Of a stretch of 64,000 nucleotides of DNA, positions 45,399 to 52,796 are shown piece after piece. The notes under the pieces were generated by a model that ran no database searches, was not told the DNA's origin, and worked only from the letters and a program-made list of their open reading frames with translations. The number at the start of each line of letters is the position of its first letter. Position 1 is the first letter of the stretch. Source of the DNA: Nitrospiraceae bacterium. GTDB taxonomy: Bacteria; Nitrospirota; Nitrospiria; Nitrospirales; Nitrospiraceae. The position numbers were made by a program, and so were the translations under genes. The DNA lies in the NCBI GenBank assembly GCA_919902505.1, contig CAKKRE010000027.1, forward strand, positions 1 to 64,000, written 5' to 3'.

Positions 45399-46349
45399 AT
45401 GAACACCTTCCAATTTCTCGCCGATCACGGCGCCTCGGTGCTGTTCTGGGTGGTCTTCATCGAGCAGATCGGATTCCCGATCCCGGCGATTCCTCTCCTC
45501 ATTGCGGCAGGTGCGCTTGTCGGGGCCGGAAAAATGAGCCTCGCCACGGCGCTGCTGGTGCCGGTTGCCGCTGCGCTTCCGCCGGACCTCGCCTGGTACT
45601 ACCTTGGTCGCATCAAGGGCGGCAAGGTGCTGGGCTTCCTTTGCCGCCTGTCGCTTGAGCCGGACTCCTGCGTCAGGGATACGGAAAATCTGTTTCACCG
45701 GTACGGGCCACGTGGACTGTTGCTGGCCAAGTTCATCCCCGGCTTCAACACGGTGGCGCCGCCGCTGGCCGGGATTGTCGGCATGCCCGTTGCGACATTC
45801 GCGCTGTACGATGTCGCGGGCACGTTGATCTGGGCGGCGGTCAGCGCCGGAGTCGGCGCGTTATTCAGCAATCAACTGGAGCAACTCGTCGGACTGTTCG
45901 ATCAAGCGGGCGGACTTGTGATTGGGGTGCTGCTCATCGGCCTGACGGGATTTATCGGCTATAAGTTCTATTACCGGCAGAAATTTCTCCGTCATCTGCG
46001 GATGGCGAAGATCTCCGTGGACGAGCTCAAACAGCGGCTGGATGCGGGCGAGGCGATCAGCGTGGTGGATGTGCGGCATCCCCTGTCTCTGCAACTCGAT
46101 CCGGACACCATTCCCGGTGCGATCAACTTCACGTTGGAAGAGATCGAGCATCGGCACCACGAGATCCCTCGCGATCGCGACATTGTGCTCTATTGCACCT
46201 GCCCGAATGAAGTCTCCAGCGCCAGGACGGCGTTTCTGTTGAAAAAGAAGGGCATCCACCGTGTGCGCCCGCTCGAGGGCGGCCTCGATGCCTGGCGAGA
46301 ACGGCAGTATCCCGTGGAGCGACGGGTGAACGCCGGTGTGGGCGGCTGA
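45399..46349 (+). CDS. DedA-family membrane protein fused to a rhodanese domain
   Basis: A 316-residue fusion. Residues 1 to about 195 form a DedA/VTT membrane domain (VVFIEQIGFPIPAIPLLIAAGAL, LLLAKFIPGFNTVAPPLAGIVGM). Residues from about 205 form a rhodanese domain (ISVVDVRHPLSLQLD, IVLYCTCPNEVSSARTAFLL) with the persulfide-forming Cys in the YCTCP loop. The fusion links membrane transport or lipid scrambling with sulfur chemistry. A frameshifted copy of the end of its rhodanese domain lies 0.8 kb downstream. Confidence 0.9.
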   Translation: MNTFQFLADHGASVLFWVVFIEQIGFPIPAIPLLIAAGALVGAGKMSLATALLVPVAAALPPDLAWYYLGRIKGGKVLGFLCRLSLEPDSCVRDTENLFHRYGPRGLLLAKFIPGFNTVAPPLAGIVGMPVATFALYDVAGTLIWAAVSAGVGALFSNQLEQLVGLFDQAGGLVIGVLLIGLTGFIGYKFYYRQKFLRHLRMAKISVDELKQRLDAGEAISVVDVRHPLSLQLDPDTIPGAINFTLEEIEHRHHEIPRDRDIVLYCTCPNEVSSARTAFLLKKKGIHRVRPLEGGLDAWRERQYPVERRVNAGVGG

Positions 46350-46419
46350 CGGCATGCCGCTGCGCGGGATTACGGAGGGTCGCTATGGGGCGTCTCCAGC
46401 TTGCGGAGGGAGTCAACGC

Positions 46420-47034
46420 ATGACACGTCTGGTGATATTGCTGATCGCAGGGACCGTGCTCGTGTCGAGCGGCCGTGAGGCAGGCGCATGGCCGGAGTTG
46501 TCGACCACTGTGAGCGAGGCTAGGGGCTGGCTCACGAAGGGGTCCTCCCGTTCGAAGCCCGCACCGTTGACGTACAAAGTGGTGGGAGTCTTTCAAAGGG
46601 ACAAGCAGTTTGTCGGTGGATCGGCCGTCGCCGACGTGACGAAGCAGGTCGAGTTCGAATTCAAGTGGCCGCTCGAGGATGGGGTGTCGCCCACAGTGCT
46701 GCCGAATATTCCGACGAAGGCGGAACGCTATCGCGATGGCTCGGCGGTCTGCCCGGCCCCGATGCTCAAAGGGGCCTATGAGCATTTTGAGTTGAAGAGC
46801 ATTCTGGTGATGGGACCGATGTTCGGGCTGGTGGGTGAACGGAGAACTCCGGATATGGACGAATATGTCGGCGGTGGCGGCTGCAAGGGCACACATCCGG
46901 TTCAGGGGCAGGTGCGCGAGGAGCAGGTGCTGGTGACGCTTCCTCCCGAGTTCCTCGCAGGTCAGTTGTCCAAGGGACAGGTCTTCACGCAACAAGACCA
47001 GGGATGGACCTGGACCTTTACGCCGGTTCCGTGA
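46420..47034 (+). CDS. Secreted protein of unknown function
   Basis: A 204-residue protein with an N-terminal signal peptide (MTRLVILLIAGTVLVSSGREAGA) and no recognised domain. The mature part has two Cys (SAVCPAPMLKGAYEHFEL, and GGGGCKGTHPVQGQV) that could pair. ATG 46420 follows GGAGGGAG and gives the signal peptide; the frame is open upstream into the DedA-rhodanese end. Its position between the rhodanese domain and that domain's duplicated fragment is notable. Confidence 0.65.
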   Translation: MTRLVILLIAGTVLVSSGREAGAWPELSTTVSEARGWLTKGSSRSKPAPLTYKVVGVFQRDKQFVGGSAVADVTKQVEFEFKWPLEDGVSPTVLPNIPTKAERYRDGSAVCPAPMLKGAYEHFELKSILVMGPMFGLVGERRTPDMDEYVGGGGCKGTHPVQGQVREEQVLVTLPPEFLAGQLSKGQVFTQQDQGWTWTFTPVP

Positions 47035-47128
47035 TTTTCCGAGGGGAAAGCTTGGGCTACTCGTCCACATCGTGTCTCATCTGGTAGCTACTTGCTGTGG
47101 AGCGCGCTTCTGAGACCATTTTTGCTTC

Positions 47129-47330
47129 GATTGATTTCACGATGGAAGAGATGAAACATGGCCACCGCGAGATCCTGCGGATCGCGACATCGTGCTCTGT
47201 TGTACCTGCCCGAATGAAGTCTCCCGCGCCAGGACGGCATTTCTCTTGAAAAAGAAGGGTATCCACCGTGTGCGCCCGCTCGAAGGCGGCCTCGATGCCT
47301 GGCGAGAACGGCAGTATCTCGCTGAGTGAC
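47129..47330 (+). pseudogene. Duplicated fragment of the rhodanese 3' end
   Basis: About 200 bp repeat the end of the DedA-rhodanese gene (46127-46330): TGCCCGAATGAAGTCTCC, GGCATTTCTCTTGAAAAAGA and GTGTGCGCCCGCTCGA all match with few changes. A one-base deletion (GAGATCCTGCGG against GAGATCCCTCGCG) breaks the frame, and there is no start codon, so it is not expressed as a rhodanese. It is a partial tandem duplication spanning the 46420-47034 gene. The rest of 47035-47442 holds only the repeats at 47384-47440. Confidence 0.8.
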
Positions 47331-47383
47331 GGGTGAAGAACGTAGCAAATGGTGGCCACGTCTAGGTTGACGCCGGAATGATA

Positions 47384-47440
47384 AAAGTTTACGCTTAGAA
47401 CGATAGAAGTTTACTTCTGGACATAAAAAGTTTGCGCCGA
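47384..47440 (+). promoter_or_regulatory. Three direct repeats before the HTH-ATPase gene
   Basis: AAAAGTTTACGC, AGAAGTTTACTTC and AAAAGTTTGCGCC occur in the same direction between about 47386 and 47438, spaced roughly 20 bp apart, and end a few bases before the ATG at 47443. The spacing (about two helical turns) suggests a cooperative binding site, possibly for the winged-helix domain of the next protein. Inference only. Confidence 0.5.
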
Positions 47441-47442
47441 TC

Positions 47443-48489
47443 ATGAAGAGAAAAACAGAGGAAATACGAAGACTTATCTTGGAAAAGATTGATGACCTCG
47501 GGAGAGTCTCCCAGACCGAGGTCGCCAAGACGTTCGGAATCACTCGCCAAGCTGTGTTTAAAAATCTGAAAGAGCTGGTGAAGATTGGGGTGGTGCAAAA
47601 AACAGAATCGGAACTCCACCCATATCGGCTGGTACCTCTGAGTGAAACGCAGGTCACCGTGCCGGTCGGGCCGGATACGCAAGAGGATCGAATATGGAAG
47701 GAATCTGTCGCGCCCCTACTTGCAGATCAAAAGGTGAACATACGTGGGATTTGTCAGTATGGATTTACCGAGATGTTCAATAACGTCATAGACCACTCTG
47801 AATCGCAGACGGCGGATGTCCGCATCACAACGGACGCGCTGGTTGTCAGAATGGTGATCCAAGACTATGGAATAGGCATCTGGAAGAAGTTGCAGCAGGC
47901 GTTTCAACTGGACGATCCGAGGCATGCGCTATTGGAGCTCACAAAAGGCAAGTTGACGACTGATCCTAAGCGACATACGGGAGAAGGCATTTTTTTTACT
48001 TCTCGCATGTTCGATAAATTCATTCTTGCCTCCGACAAGCTCACCTTCTGTCGTTTTCACGAAGGCAACGAATGGCTTTTCGATGTCAAAGAAGAAGAGA
48101 CGGGCCCAGGGACAAGGGTTACGATGGTCCTCTATCTGGATTCCAACAAAACCACAAAGGAGGTCTTCGATAAGTTCACGGCTGACTTGGATGATTTTGG
48201 ATTCAGTAGGACACATCTGTCTGTTCAGCTGGCAAAGTACGAAGGGGACCATCTGGTCTCGCGCTCTCAGGCGAAGCGCATCTTGAATCGACTCGAAAAG
48301 TTCAAGGAAGTGTATCTCGACTTCAAAGATGTGACGGAAATTGGCCAAGCATTTGCCGACGAGATTTTTAGAGTATTTACCAATGATCATCCCGCAGTGA
48401 AATTCGTCCCTGTGAATGTCACTCCAGACGTTTCAAAGATGATACAAAGAGCTCGGGCCCACCAAGGACAAAACGATTTACCTATATGA
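47443..48489 (+). CDS. HTH - GHKL ATPase - DUF4325 (STAS-like) regulator
   Basis: A 348-residue three-domain protein. Residues 1-60 form a winged helix (IDDLGRVSQTEVAKTFGITRQAVFKNLKELVKIGVV). Residues about 85-235 form a GHKL/HATPase module with an N-box-like FTEMFNNVIDHS, a G1-like VIQDYGIGIW and a G2-like RHTGEGIFFTSRMFDKF. Residues about 255-335 match DUF4325, a STAS-like domain (AKRILNRLEKFKEVYLDFKDVTEIGQAFADEIFRVF). The set resembles an anti-sigma/anti-anti-sigma switch fused to its own DNA-binding domain. It has no histidine-kinase dimerisation helix. It stands alone and may autoregulate through the direct repeats. Confidence 0.82.
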   Translation: MKRKTEEIRRLILEKIDDLGRVSQTEVAKTFGITRQAVFKNLKELVKIGVVQKTESELHPYRLVPLSETQVTVPVGPDTQEDRIWKESVAPLLADQKVNIRGICQYGFTEMFNNVIDHSESQTADVRITTDALVVRMVIQDYGIGIWKKLQQAFQLDDPRHALLELTKGKLTTDPKRHTGEGIFFTSRMFDKFILASDKLTFCRFHEGNEWLFDVKEEETGPGTRVTMVLYLDSNKTTKEVFDKFTADLDDFGFSRTHLSVQLAKYEGDHLVSRSQAKRILNRLEKFKEVYLDFKDVTEIGQAFADEIFRVFTNDHPAVKFVPVNVTPDVSKMIQRARAHQGQNDLPI

Positions 48490-48558
48490 TCGCTCGGAGC
48501 CTGGCCAAACCGGCTTGATGTGCTGGCATCCCCTTGACCTGTACTGTATGATGAGCAT

Positions 48559-48689
48559 CTAGCAGGATGCGGAAAAAGTCCGCCAGCGGCGTTCTCGCAT
48601 CGTTTCGCGGCTCACCGTACCGCACGAGTACGATTCGCCTCTTCGCTCGCTGCGGCCTTGCTGGACGGCCTTTTTGCGCATCCTGCTAG
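48559..48689. repeat. GCAGGATGCGGAAAAAG inverted-repeat element
   Basis: CTAGCAGGATGCGGAAAAAG at the left and CTTTTTGCGCATCCTGCTAG (right end, 48670-48689) are inverted repeats with exact CTAG at both edges. The interior CGCTGCGGCCTTGCTGGACG and TACGATTCGCCTCTTCGCT are shared with the element at 59355-59551. No ORF. It lies upstream of the tmRNA gene. Confidence 0.8.
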
Positions 48690-48768
48690 GGCGAGAGGCG
48701 TGAAAGGTGAAAAGTGTCACGGGGCGCGCGCTCACGTTTTACGTCTGACGTTTCACGCTTCAAAAGAA
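48690..48768. repeat. GCGTGAAAGGTGAAA-type inverted repeat upstream of ssrA
   Basis: GCGTGAAAGGTGAAAAGTG on the left and ACGTCTGACGTTTCACGC on the right form an imperfect inverted repeat; GCGTGAAAGGTGAAACG recurs at about 52613-52630. The tmRNA promoter must overlap this segment or the element before it, but no clear -35/-10 pair is visible. Confidence 0.4.
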
Positions 48769-48770
48769 AG

Positions 48771-49124
48771 GGGGGCGACCGGTTTCGACGGGGATATTGA
48801 CGCCATCGTCGCATGTCGAGATCTCGGGAACTCGTAAAATTCCGGGAAAAACGCAACTGCCAATCAAGAACTGGCACTCGCAGCTTAATTATTTAAGCTG
48901 AGACGTCGTTCCATCTGAGGCCCGCGGGGGTGGAATGGCGTGATGCAGCGGGCTGGTCCCACGCCGGTGCTCAGCGGCGGGGGGCGAGACAATACTGGGC
49001 TAGCGGCGATTCTAAGCCGGCCGATAGGCGTGGGTTGCTGCGAAGCTTAAAGAATCGGCTACACATGTAGACGCGATGTGCCGACGATCTTCGGACAGGG
49101 GTTCAACTCCCCTCGCCTCCACCA
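48771..49124 (+). ncRNA. ssrA: Transfer-messenger RNA (tmRNA)
   Basis: The 5' end GGGGGCGACCGGTTTCGACG and 3' end GGGTTCAACTCCCCTCGCC plus TCCACCA form the tRNA-like domain with a paired acceptor stem and T arm. The tag reading frame (48844-48888) reads GKNATANQELALAA and stops at TAA; the LALAA end is the protease-recognition signal. The precise resume codon (GGG or a following codon) is not certain. Between tag and 3' end lie the pseudoknot segments. With SmpB (26264-26743) it rescues stalled ribosomes. Confidence 0.97.
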
Positions 49125-49139
49125 AACAAAGCTCGCTCG

Positions 49140-49253
49140 ACCCGGAGCCATTTAAATGGTTCCGGGCGACGGGAGACACTCCCCCAGTCATTCGTTCCTA
49201 ACGTGTCGGCGACCCATCAACCAAGGGCTCGGAGACTCTCCGGGCCCTTTTTT
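49140..49253 (+). terminator. Terminator region after ssrA
   Basis: CCCGGAGCCATTTAAATGGT with TCCGGG makes a first stem-loop (49140-49165). A second at 49223-49253 has the 12-bp stem AAGGGCTCGGAG / CTCCGGGCCCTT with loop ACT and runs into T residues, a textbook intrinsic terminator. The rest of the 49125-49496 gap has no recognisable gene. Confidence 0.75.
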
Positions 49254-49496
49254 CGTGCCTGAACCACTCTGGCGGGCCAGGTGCGCCGTGCAGACCTCTC
49301 GAAGACAACCGCGTACCCAGCGATGGGCGAGATCGCCATCCAATCGCGGGTACCACAGCAAAGACACGGCGAAGTCCGGCATCGAGACCGGGAGAGCGAA
49401 GCTGTACAGGGCGGCGTGGTCGCCTTGTTCGCCGGCTGCTGAAAGCGCCATTCGGTAGAGCGTGTATCGAGCGGCTGTTGCGAAGAGACTGAATAA

Positions 49497-49512
49497 GGAC
49501 TATATTTAGTCC
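49497..49512 (+). promoter_or_regulatory. Palindromic operator of second toxin-antitoxin module
   Basis: GGACTATATTTAGTCC (GGACTA/TAGTCC arms around TATT) sits 24 bp before the antitoxin ATG. Phd/YefM antitoxins bind such short palindromes to repress their operon. Confidence 0.55.
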
Positions 49513-49536
49513 ACGTTACATCACGGGAGCAACGCC

Positions 49537-49812
49537 ATGCGCTATTCTTCGCACGTCAAACCGATCAGTTATCTCAAGGCCAACGCCGCGGAAGTGCTGA
49601 CGCATCTGGCCGAGCAGCGCGAACCCTTGGTCATCACCCAAAACGGAGAAGCCAAAGCCGTGCTGCAGGACGTCGCGTCCTTCGAGGAAACCCAGGAGAC
49701 GTTGGCGTTGCTCAAGATCCTGGCCCTTGGCAGTCAGGACGTGGAGGCAGGTCGGGTCAAGCCTGTGGCCGGCGTGGTGGCGCGTTTGCGCGCAAAGCGA
49801 GCGACGATCTGA
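49537..49812 (+). CDS. Phd/YefM-family antitoxin
   Basis: A 91-residue antitoxin: VKPISYLKANAAEVLTHLAEQREPLVITQNGEAKAVLQDVASFEETQETLALLKIL is the Phd/YefM pattern (LVITQNGEAKAVL is the dimer core). The C-terminal tail should bind the toxin encoded next, whose start overlaps this stop by one base. It resembles the antitoxin at 2143-2424 in family but not closely in sequence, so it is an independent acquisition. Confidence 0.9.
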   Translation: MRYSSHVKPISYLKANAAEVLTHLAEQREPLVITQNGEAKAVLQDVASFEETQETLALLKILALGSQDVEAGRVKPVAGVVARLRAKRATI

Positions 49813-50153
49813 TGGTCGGCAGATCGAAGCGCTACGAGGTTCTGCTCACCCAGGGTGCGGAGCGAGACCTGGAATCCATCTACGACTACATCGCTGAATT
49901 CGATGGCATCGCCAACGCCAAGGACGTTCTAGACCGGTTGATGGAGATCGTGGAGGGGCTGGCCAAGTTTCCAGAGCGCGGTAGCTACCCGAAGGAACTT
50001 GTGGCACTGGGCATCAAGGAGTACCGCCAAACCGTGTTCAAGCCCTACCGGGTGATGTACCGCGTCATGGGCAGGCAAGTCGTCATCTACCTCATCATCG
50101 ATGGACGTCGGGACATGCAGTCCCTGCTGGCCCGCCGTTTGCTCGGCGCTTAA
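49812..50153 (+). CDS. ParE/RelE-family toxin
   Basis: A 113-residue toxin: YEVLLTQGAERDLESIYDYIAEFDGIANAKDVLDRLMEIVEGLAKFPERGSYPKEL, then GIKEYRQTVFKPYRVMYRVMGRQVVIYLIIDGRRDMQSLLARRLL. The helical hairpin followed by a beta-sheet core with conserved Arg residues is ParE-like (gyrase poison), although RelE-type mRNA cleavage cannot be excluded. Complete module with the overlapping antitoxin. Confidence 0.9.
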   Translation: MVGRSKRYEVLLTQGAERDLESIYDYIAEFDGIANAKDVLDRLMEIVEGLAKFPERGSYPKELVALGIKEYRQTVFKPYRVMYRVMGRQVVIYLIIDGRRDMQSLLARRLLGA

Positions 50154-50341
50154 TACGCAACACCCCTCGCCCCGCAAGCGCCGCACCGACCACGGAACGC
50201 GTGTCTTGCTGAATACGAAGCATGTTGGTGAAGTGTGATCTTTGGCTCGGCCACGGTCTTGGCCGGCTGCGGAAGGCTCCCTTTGGTCGACTGGCGCTCG
50301 TTGAGGAAGGACGCGGGACGTTGCGCTCAGTTCTTCGTATC

Positions 50342-50749
50342 ATGAGTAGGAGCCTTGTGTTGCTGCTGACTGCCCGTGAACTAGTGGCGAAGCTGGAGCT
50401 GCCTTCGGTCGAAGCGGTGCAGCCTTGGCTCAAGCGCCTGCTGGATTGGCAACTCGTGCAAAGCTCGGGGCGCACCCAGGCCACACGCTACTTCGTCGAT
50501 CCGGGCTTGCTGCGTAGCCTAGAGTTCCCGGGCACCACCACACTCACGCGCATCGAGGCGCACCGGTTGCTGGCTCTAATCGTGGAAGACGTGGGGCGCT
50601 ACCCACGTTCGAAGATTGGCGATATTCACCAGCGTATTGGATTGGAAATTCCACGCTCGCGAATCCGTCGCGGTATTGAGCAGTTGGTTAAAGAAGGCAG
50701 GCTTCATCCGGAAGGGGTGCGAAGCGGCACGCGGTACCGTCTGCCGTAA
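50342..50749 (+). pseudogene. C-terminal fragment of an AlbA/AAA_4-type ATP-binding HTH protein
   Basis: Codons from about ATG 50342 give an HTH-rich stretch: LLTARELVAKLELPSVEAVQPWLKRLLDWQLVQ, and RLLALIVEDVGRYPRSKIGDIHQRIGLEIPRSRIRRGIEQLVKEGRLHPEG. These are the C-terminal winged-helix units typical of AlbA_2/AAA_4-domain proteins associated with defence islands. The nucleotide-binding N-terminal half is missing. A short leader in frame from 50222 has no similarity I recognise. Probably a remnant; expression as a small DNA-binding protein cannot be ruled out. Confidence 0.5.
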
Positions 50750-50995
50750 CTTGGTTCAAAACGAGGCCTATCGATAGTATTTGAACCAAGCCAATGTACC
50801 AAATGGTCAGATTTTTTCGCCTAACCCATTGTCAATACAACATGTTCTGTTTGGCTCAGCGTCGAGGTTTGAGCCAAGAGCTGAGCCAAACGCTGGTGAG
50901 ACATGAAAACGCGCGATCTACGGCAGCAGGTGGAGAGTGAGAGGAGTGGCGCCAGAGTGGTTAGGTATTCGCGATCCAGAGTCGTGAGCGCGTAA
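50750..50995. other. Non-coding A/T-richer stretch between restriction-gene remnants
   Basis: TTGGTTCAAA (50752-50761) and TTTGAACCAA (50780-50789) make a perfect 10-bp inverted repeat around an 18-base loop. Farther on, TTTGGCTCAGC (50849-50859) is matched by GAGCCAAACGC (50882-50892), again able to form a hairpin. Paired sites of this kind are common in promoters of restriction-modification and mobile genes. No ORF. Confidence 0.4.
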
Positions 50996-51270
50996 ATGAG
51001 CATGAACGAGGCGGATACCCGCTACCATCTCATAGACCCCCTGTTGCGGGAGAAGGGCTATGTGAGCTGTGAGCGGACGGTCTGGACAATCTCGATGACC
51101 TCCTGCCCCCAGATGTGTTGCAGCAGGAGATTATTGAGCATCTGGAGGCAGCCTTGGCGTCGTTCAGGGATGTTGCCGCCGGACTGCAAAGAAGTAGAGT
51201 GAAGTCCGCGTTCCGCACCCTTCGCTCGCCAATCGTTCACCTCGACAGCCTTCAGCCTGTTTCAATTTGA
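50996..51270 (+). pseudogene. Internally deleted type I restriction subunit (hsdR) remnant
   Basis: ATG 50996 opens MNEADTRYHLIDPLLREKGY, the N-terminus of HsdR-like type I restriction subunits. At about 51080 homology jumps, one frame over, to LDNLDDLLPPDVLQQEIIEH and LEAALASFRDVAAGLQ, which resembles HsdR C-termini, and runs to TGA 51268-51270. Several hundred intervening codons (endonuclease and translocase motor) are absent. This is a decayed gene with a large internal deletion and a frameshift at the junction. Confidence 0.6.
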
Positions 51271-51363
51271 GTCGCTCTGCCGACTTCTGGTACAAGAGCC
51301 TCCGGTCTGGTCCGTCAGGCACTCTCTTGGCGGCGAGACTCAACGACAAGGAGGAAAGATGAC

Positions 51364-51927
51364 ATGGGTGACGACTTGCTGAAGTATCTCGGTCCGTTGG
51401 CGGCGTTGGCCGGTGTGTGGGAGGGCGACAAGGGCGCCGATGTGGCGCCTGACGACAACCGGGACACAGAACACAATGCCTATCGCGAACGGTTGACCTT
51501 CGAGCCGTTCGGTCCGGTCAACAATCATGAGCAACAGCTGTACGGCCTTCGTTATGCGACCGTGGCCTGGCGGTTGAGCGACGGGGCGCCGTTTCATGAA
51601 GAAACCGGCTACTGGCTGTGGGATGCGGCGGCGAAGCAGGTGCTGCGCTGTTTCATTGTTCCACGAGGTGTCACGGTGCTCGCCGGAGGAACCGTGGAAC
51701 CGGACGCCACGTCGTTTCAGATTTCGGCGGATGCCGGATCGGATACGTATGGCATCTGTTCGAACAAGTTTCTGGATCGGGAGTTCAAGACCGTCCGGTA
51801 TGAACTCACGGTGACCCTGCATGGCCCCGACAGTTTGAGCTACCACGAAGATACGCAGCTGAAGATGAAGGGACGGAGCGATGTGTTTCACCACACCGAT
51901 ACCAATCGGGTGACCCGGGTCAGGTAG
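51364..51927 (+). CDS. Nitrobindin-like haem-binding beta-barrel protein
   Basis: A 187-residue protein of the FABP-like/nitrobindin (DUF1794) family: LAALAGVWEGDKG carries the family's G-x-W-x-G-x-G-like start, and RLTFEPFGPVNNHEQQLYGLRYAT, HEETGYWLWD and VLRCFIVPRGVTVLAGGTVE follow the barrel strands. Family members bind ferric haem and react with NO or peroxynitrite. A late His-rich segment (DVFHHTDTNRV) could supply the haem ligand. It stands alone after the restriction debris. Confidence 0.85.
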   Translation: MGDDLLKYLGPLAALAGVWEGDKGADVAPDDNRDTEHNAYRERLTFEPFGPVNNHEQQLYGLRYATVAWRLSDGAPFHEETGYWLWDAAAKQVLRCFIVPRGVTVLAGGTVEPDATSFQISADAGSDTYGICSNKFLDREFKTVRYELTVTLHGPDSLSYHEDTQLKMKGRSDVFHHTDTNRVTRVR

Positions 51928-52052
51928 CAGGTCGTCCGAGACCCGAACACACGCCACCCTCGCCATTCGCTCTCAACTTGTCAGCCTGTTATAGTGAATG
52001 GAGGAAGCCCCTCAGGGCCATCTGGTGTATTCATTTATGAAGGGGGTCATAC

Positions 52053-52463
52053 ATGACAAAATCATTGATCGCGTTGACAGGATTGCTCTTGCTTGCCGGT
52101 TGTGCGGGATTGCCGCAAACGACAAGGACGGCGGTGATCCACGAGGTCAAATTCGAAGAGCACATGATGCCCGCTGAGCTGACGGTACATGTCGGCGATG
52201 AAGTGCGCTGGGCGAACCACCGCACACTTCCGGTATTGATTGATATTCCCGGGCTCGATGCGGACATGTTGTCCTGTGAACGTGAGTTCTCGAATATATT
52301 CGGGCGGGCGCAAGAGCTCTTTGAATTGGCCCCGAATAAGAGCGCGAGCCTCTGTTTCAACAAGGCCATTGTGATTAGCTATAACGCGCGTATGCGATCG
52401 GCCGCACCGGGCGGTATGCAGATTGAGCCGGGAACCATTCGAGTCGTGGCTCCCACGCAGTAG
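52053..52463 (+). CDS. Cupredoxin-like lipoprotein
   Basis: A 136-residue lipoprotein: signal peptide MTKSLIALTGLLLLAGC with the lipobox LAGC, so the mature protein starts at Cys17 and is membrane-anchored. The mature part (FEEHMMPAELTVHVGDEVRWANHRTLPVLIDIPG) is the beta-strand pattern of plastocyanin/azurin-like cupredoxins. Candidate copper ligands include His (ANHRT), Cys (ASLCFNKA) and Met, but the C-x-x-H loop of true type 1 sites is not clear, so copper binding is uncertain. Confidence 0.7.
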   Translation: MTKSLIALTGLLLLAGCAGLPQTTRTAVIHEVKFEEHMMPAELTVHVGDEVRWANHRTLPVLIDIPGLDADMLSCEREFSNIFGRAQELFELAPNKSASLCFNKAIVISYNARMRSAAPGGMQIEPGTIRVVAPTQ

Positions 52464-52796
52464 TGACTGAGCAGGCGGCCGGCGCTTTGGTTGTGCCCGA
52501 CCGCTCCTCCCTCCCTCCGCTCTCCCCGGAGTCGCCCGCGTGGCTCCGGGGCGCGAGTCGAAGTCTCAAGATCGACATGTCTGCTTGAAAAGGATGCCGT
52601 ACGTGCAGCGTCAAGCGTGAAAGGTGAAACGTACCTCGCGGGGACTCAGAGCGTATGGCTGATGGCCTAAGCAGTGGTAAAGACTCTCTGTCTATTTCGG
52701 ACCATACGCTATGAGCTACGCTATCGGCTCATTGATCCGGAGCGAGCGACGCTTCACGAACGACGACTGATGAGGACGCCCTTTTTGCGCATCCTG
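52464..52796. repeat. Mosaic of intergenic repeats between convergent genes
   Basis: This 333-bp gap contains no gene. It has a GCGTGAAAGGTGAAACG segment (about 52613-52630), an inverted GAGCGTATGGCTGATGGCC / GCTATGAGCTACGCTATCGG pair (about 52643-52735), a GACGCTTCACGAACGACG segment (about 52749-52766) and the right end of the GCAGGATGCGG family (CCCTTTTTGCGCATCCTG, about 52779-52796, ending in TTAG). The GH15 stop (TAA, read leftwards) lies in that TTAG. Several repeat insertions appear to have accumulated here. Confidence 0.55.
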
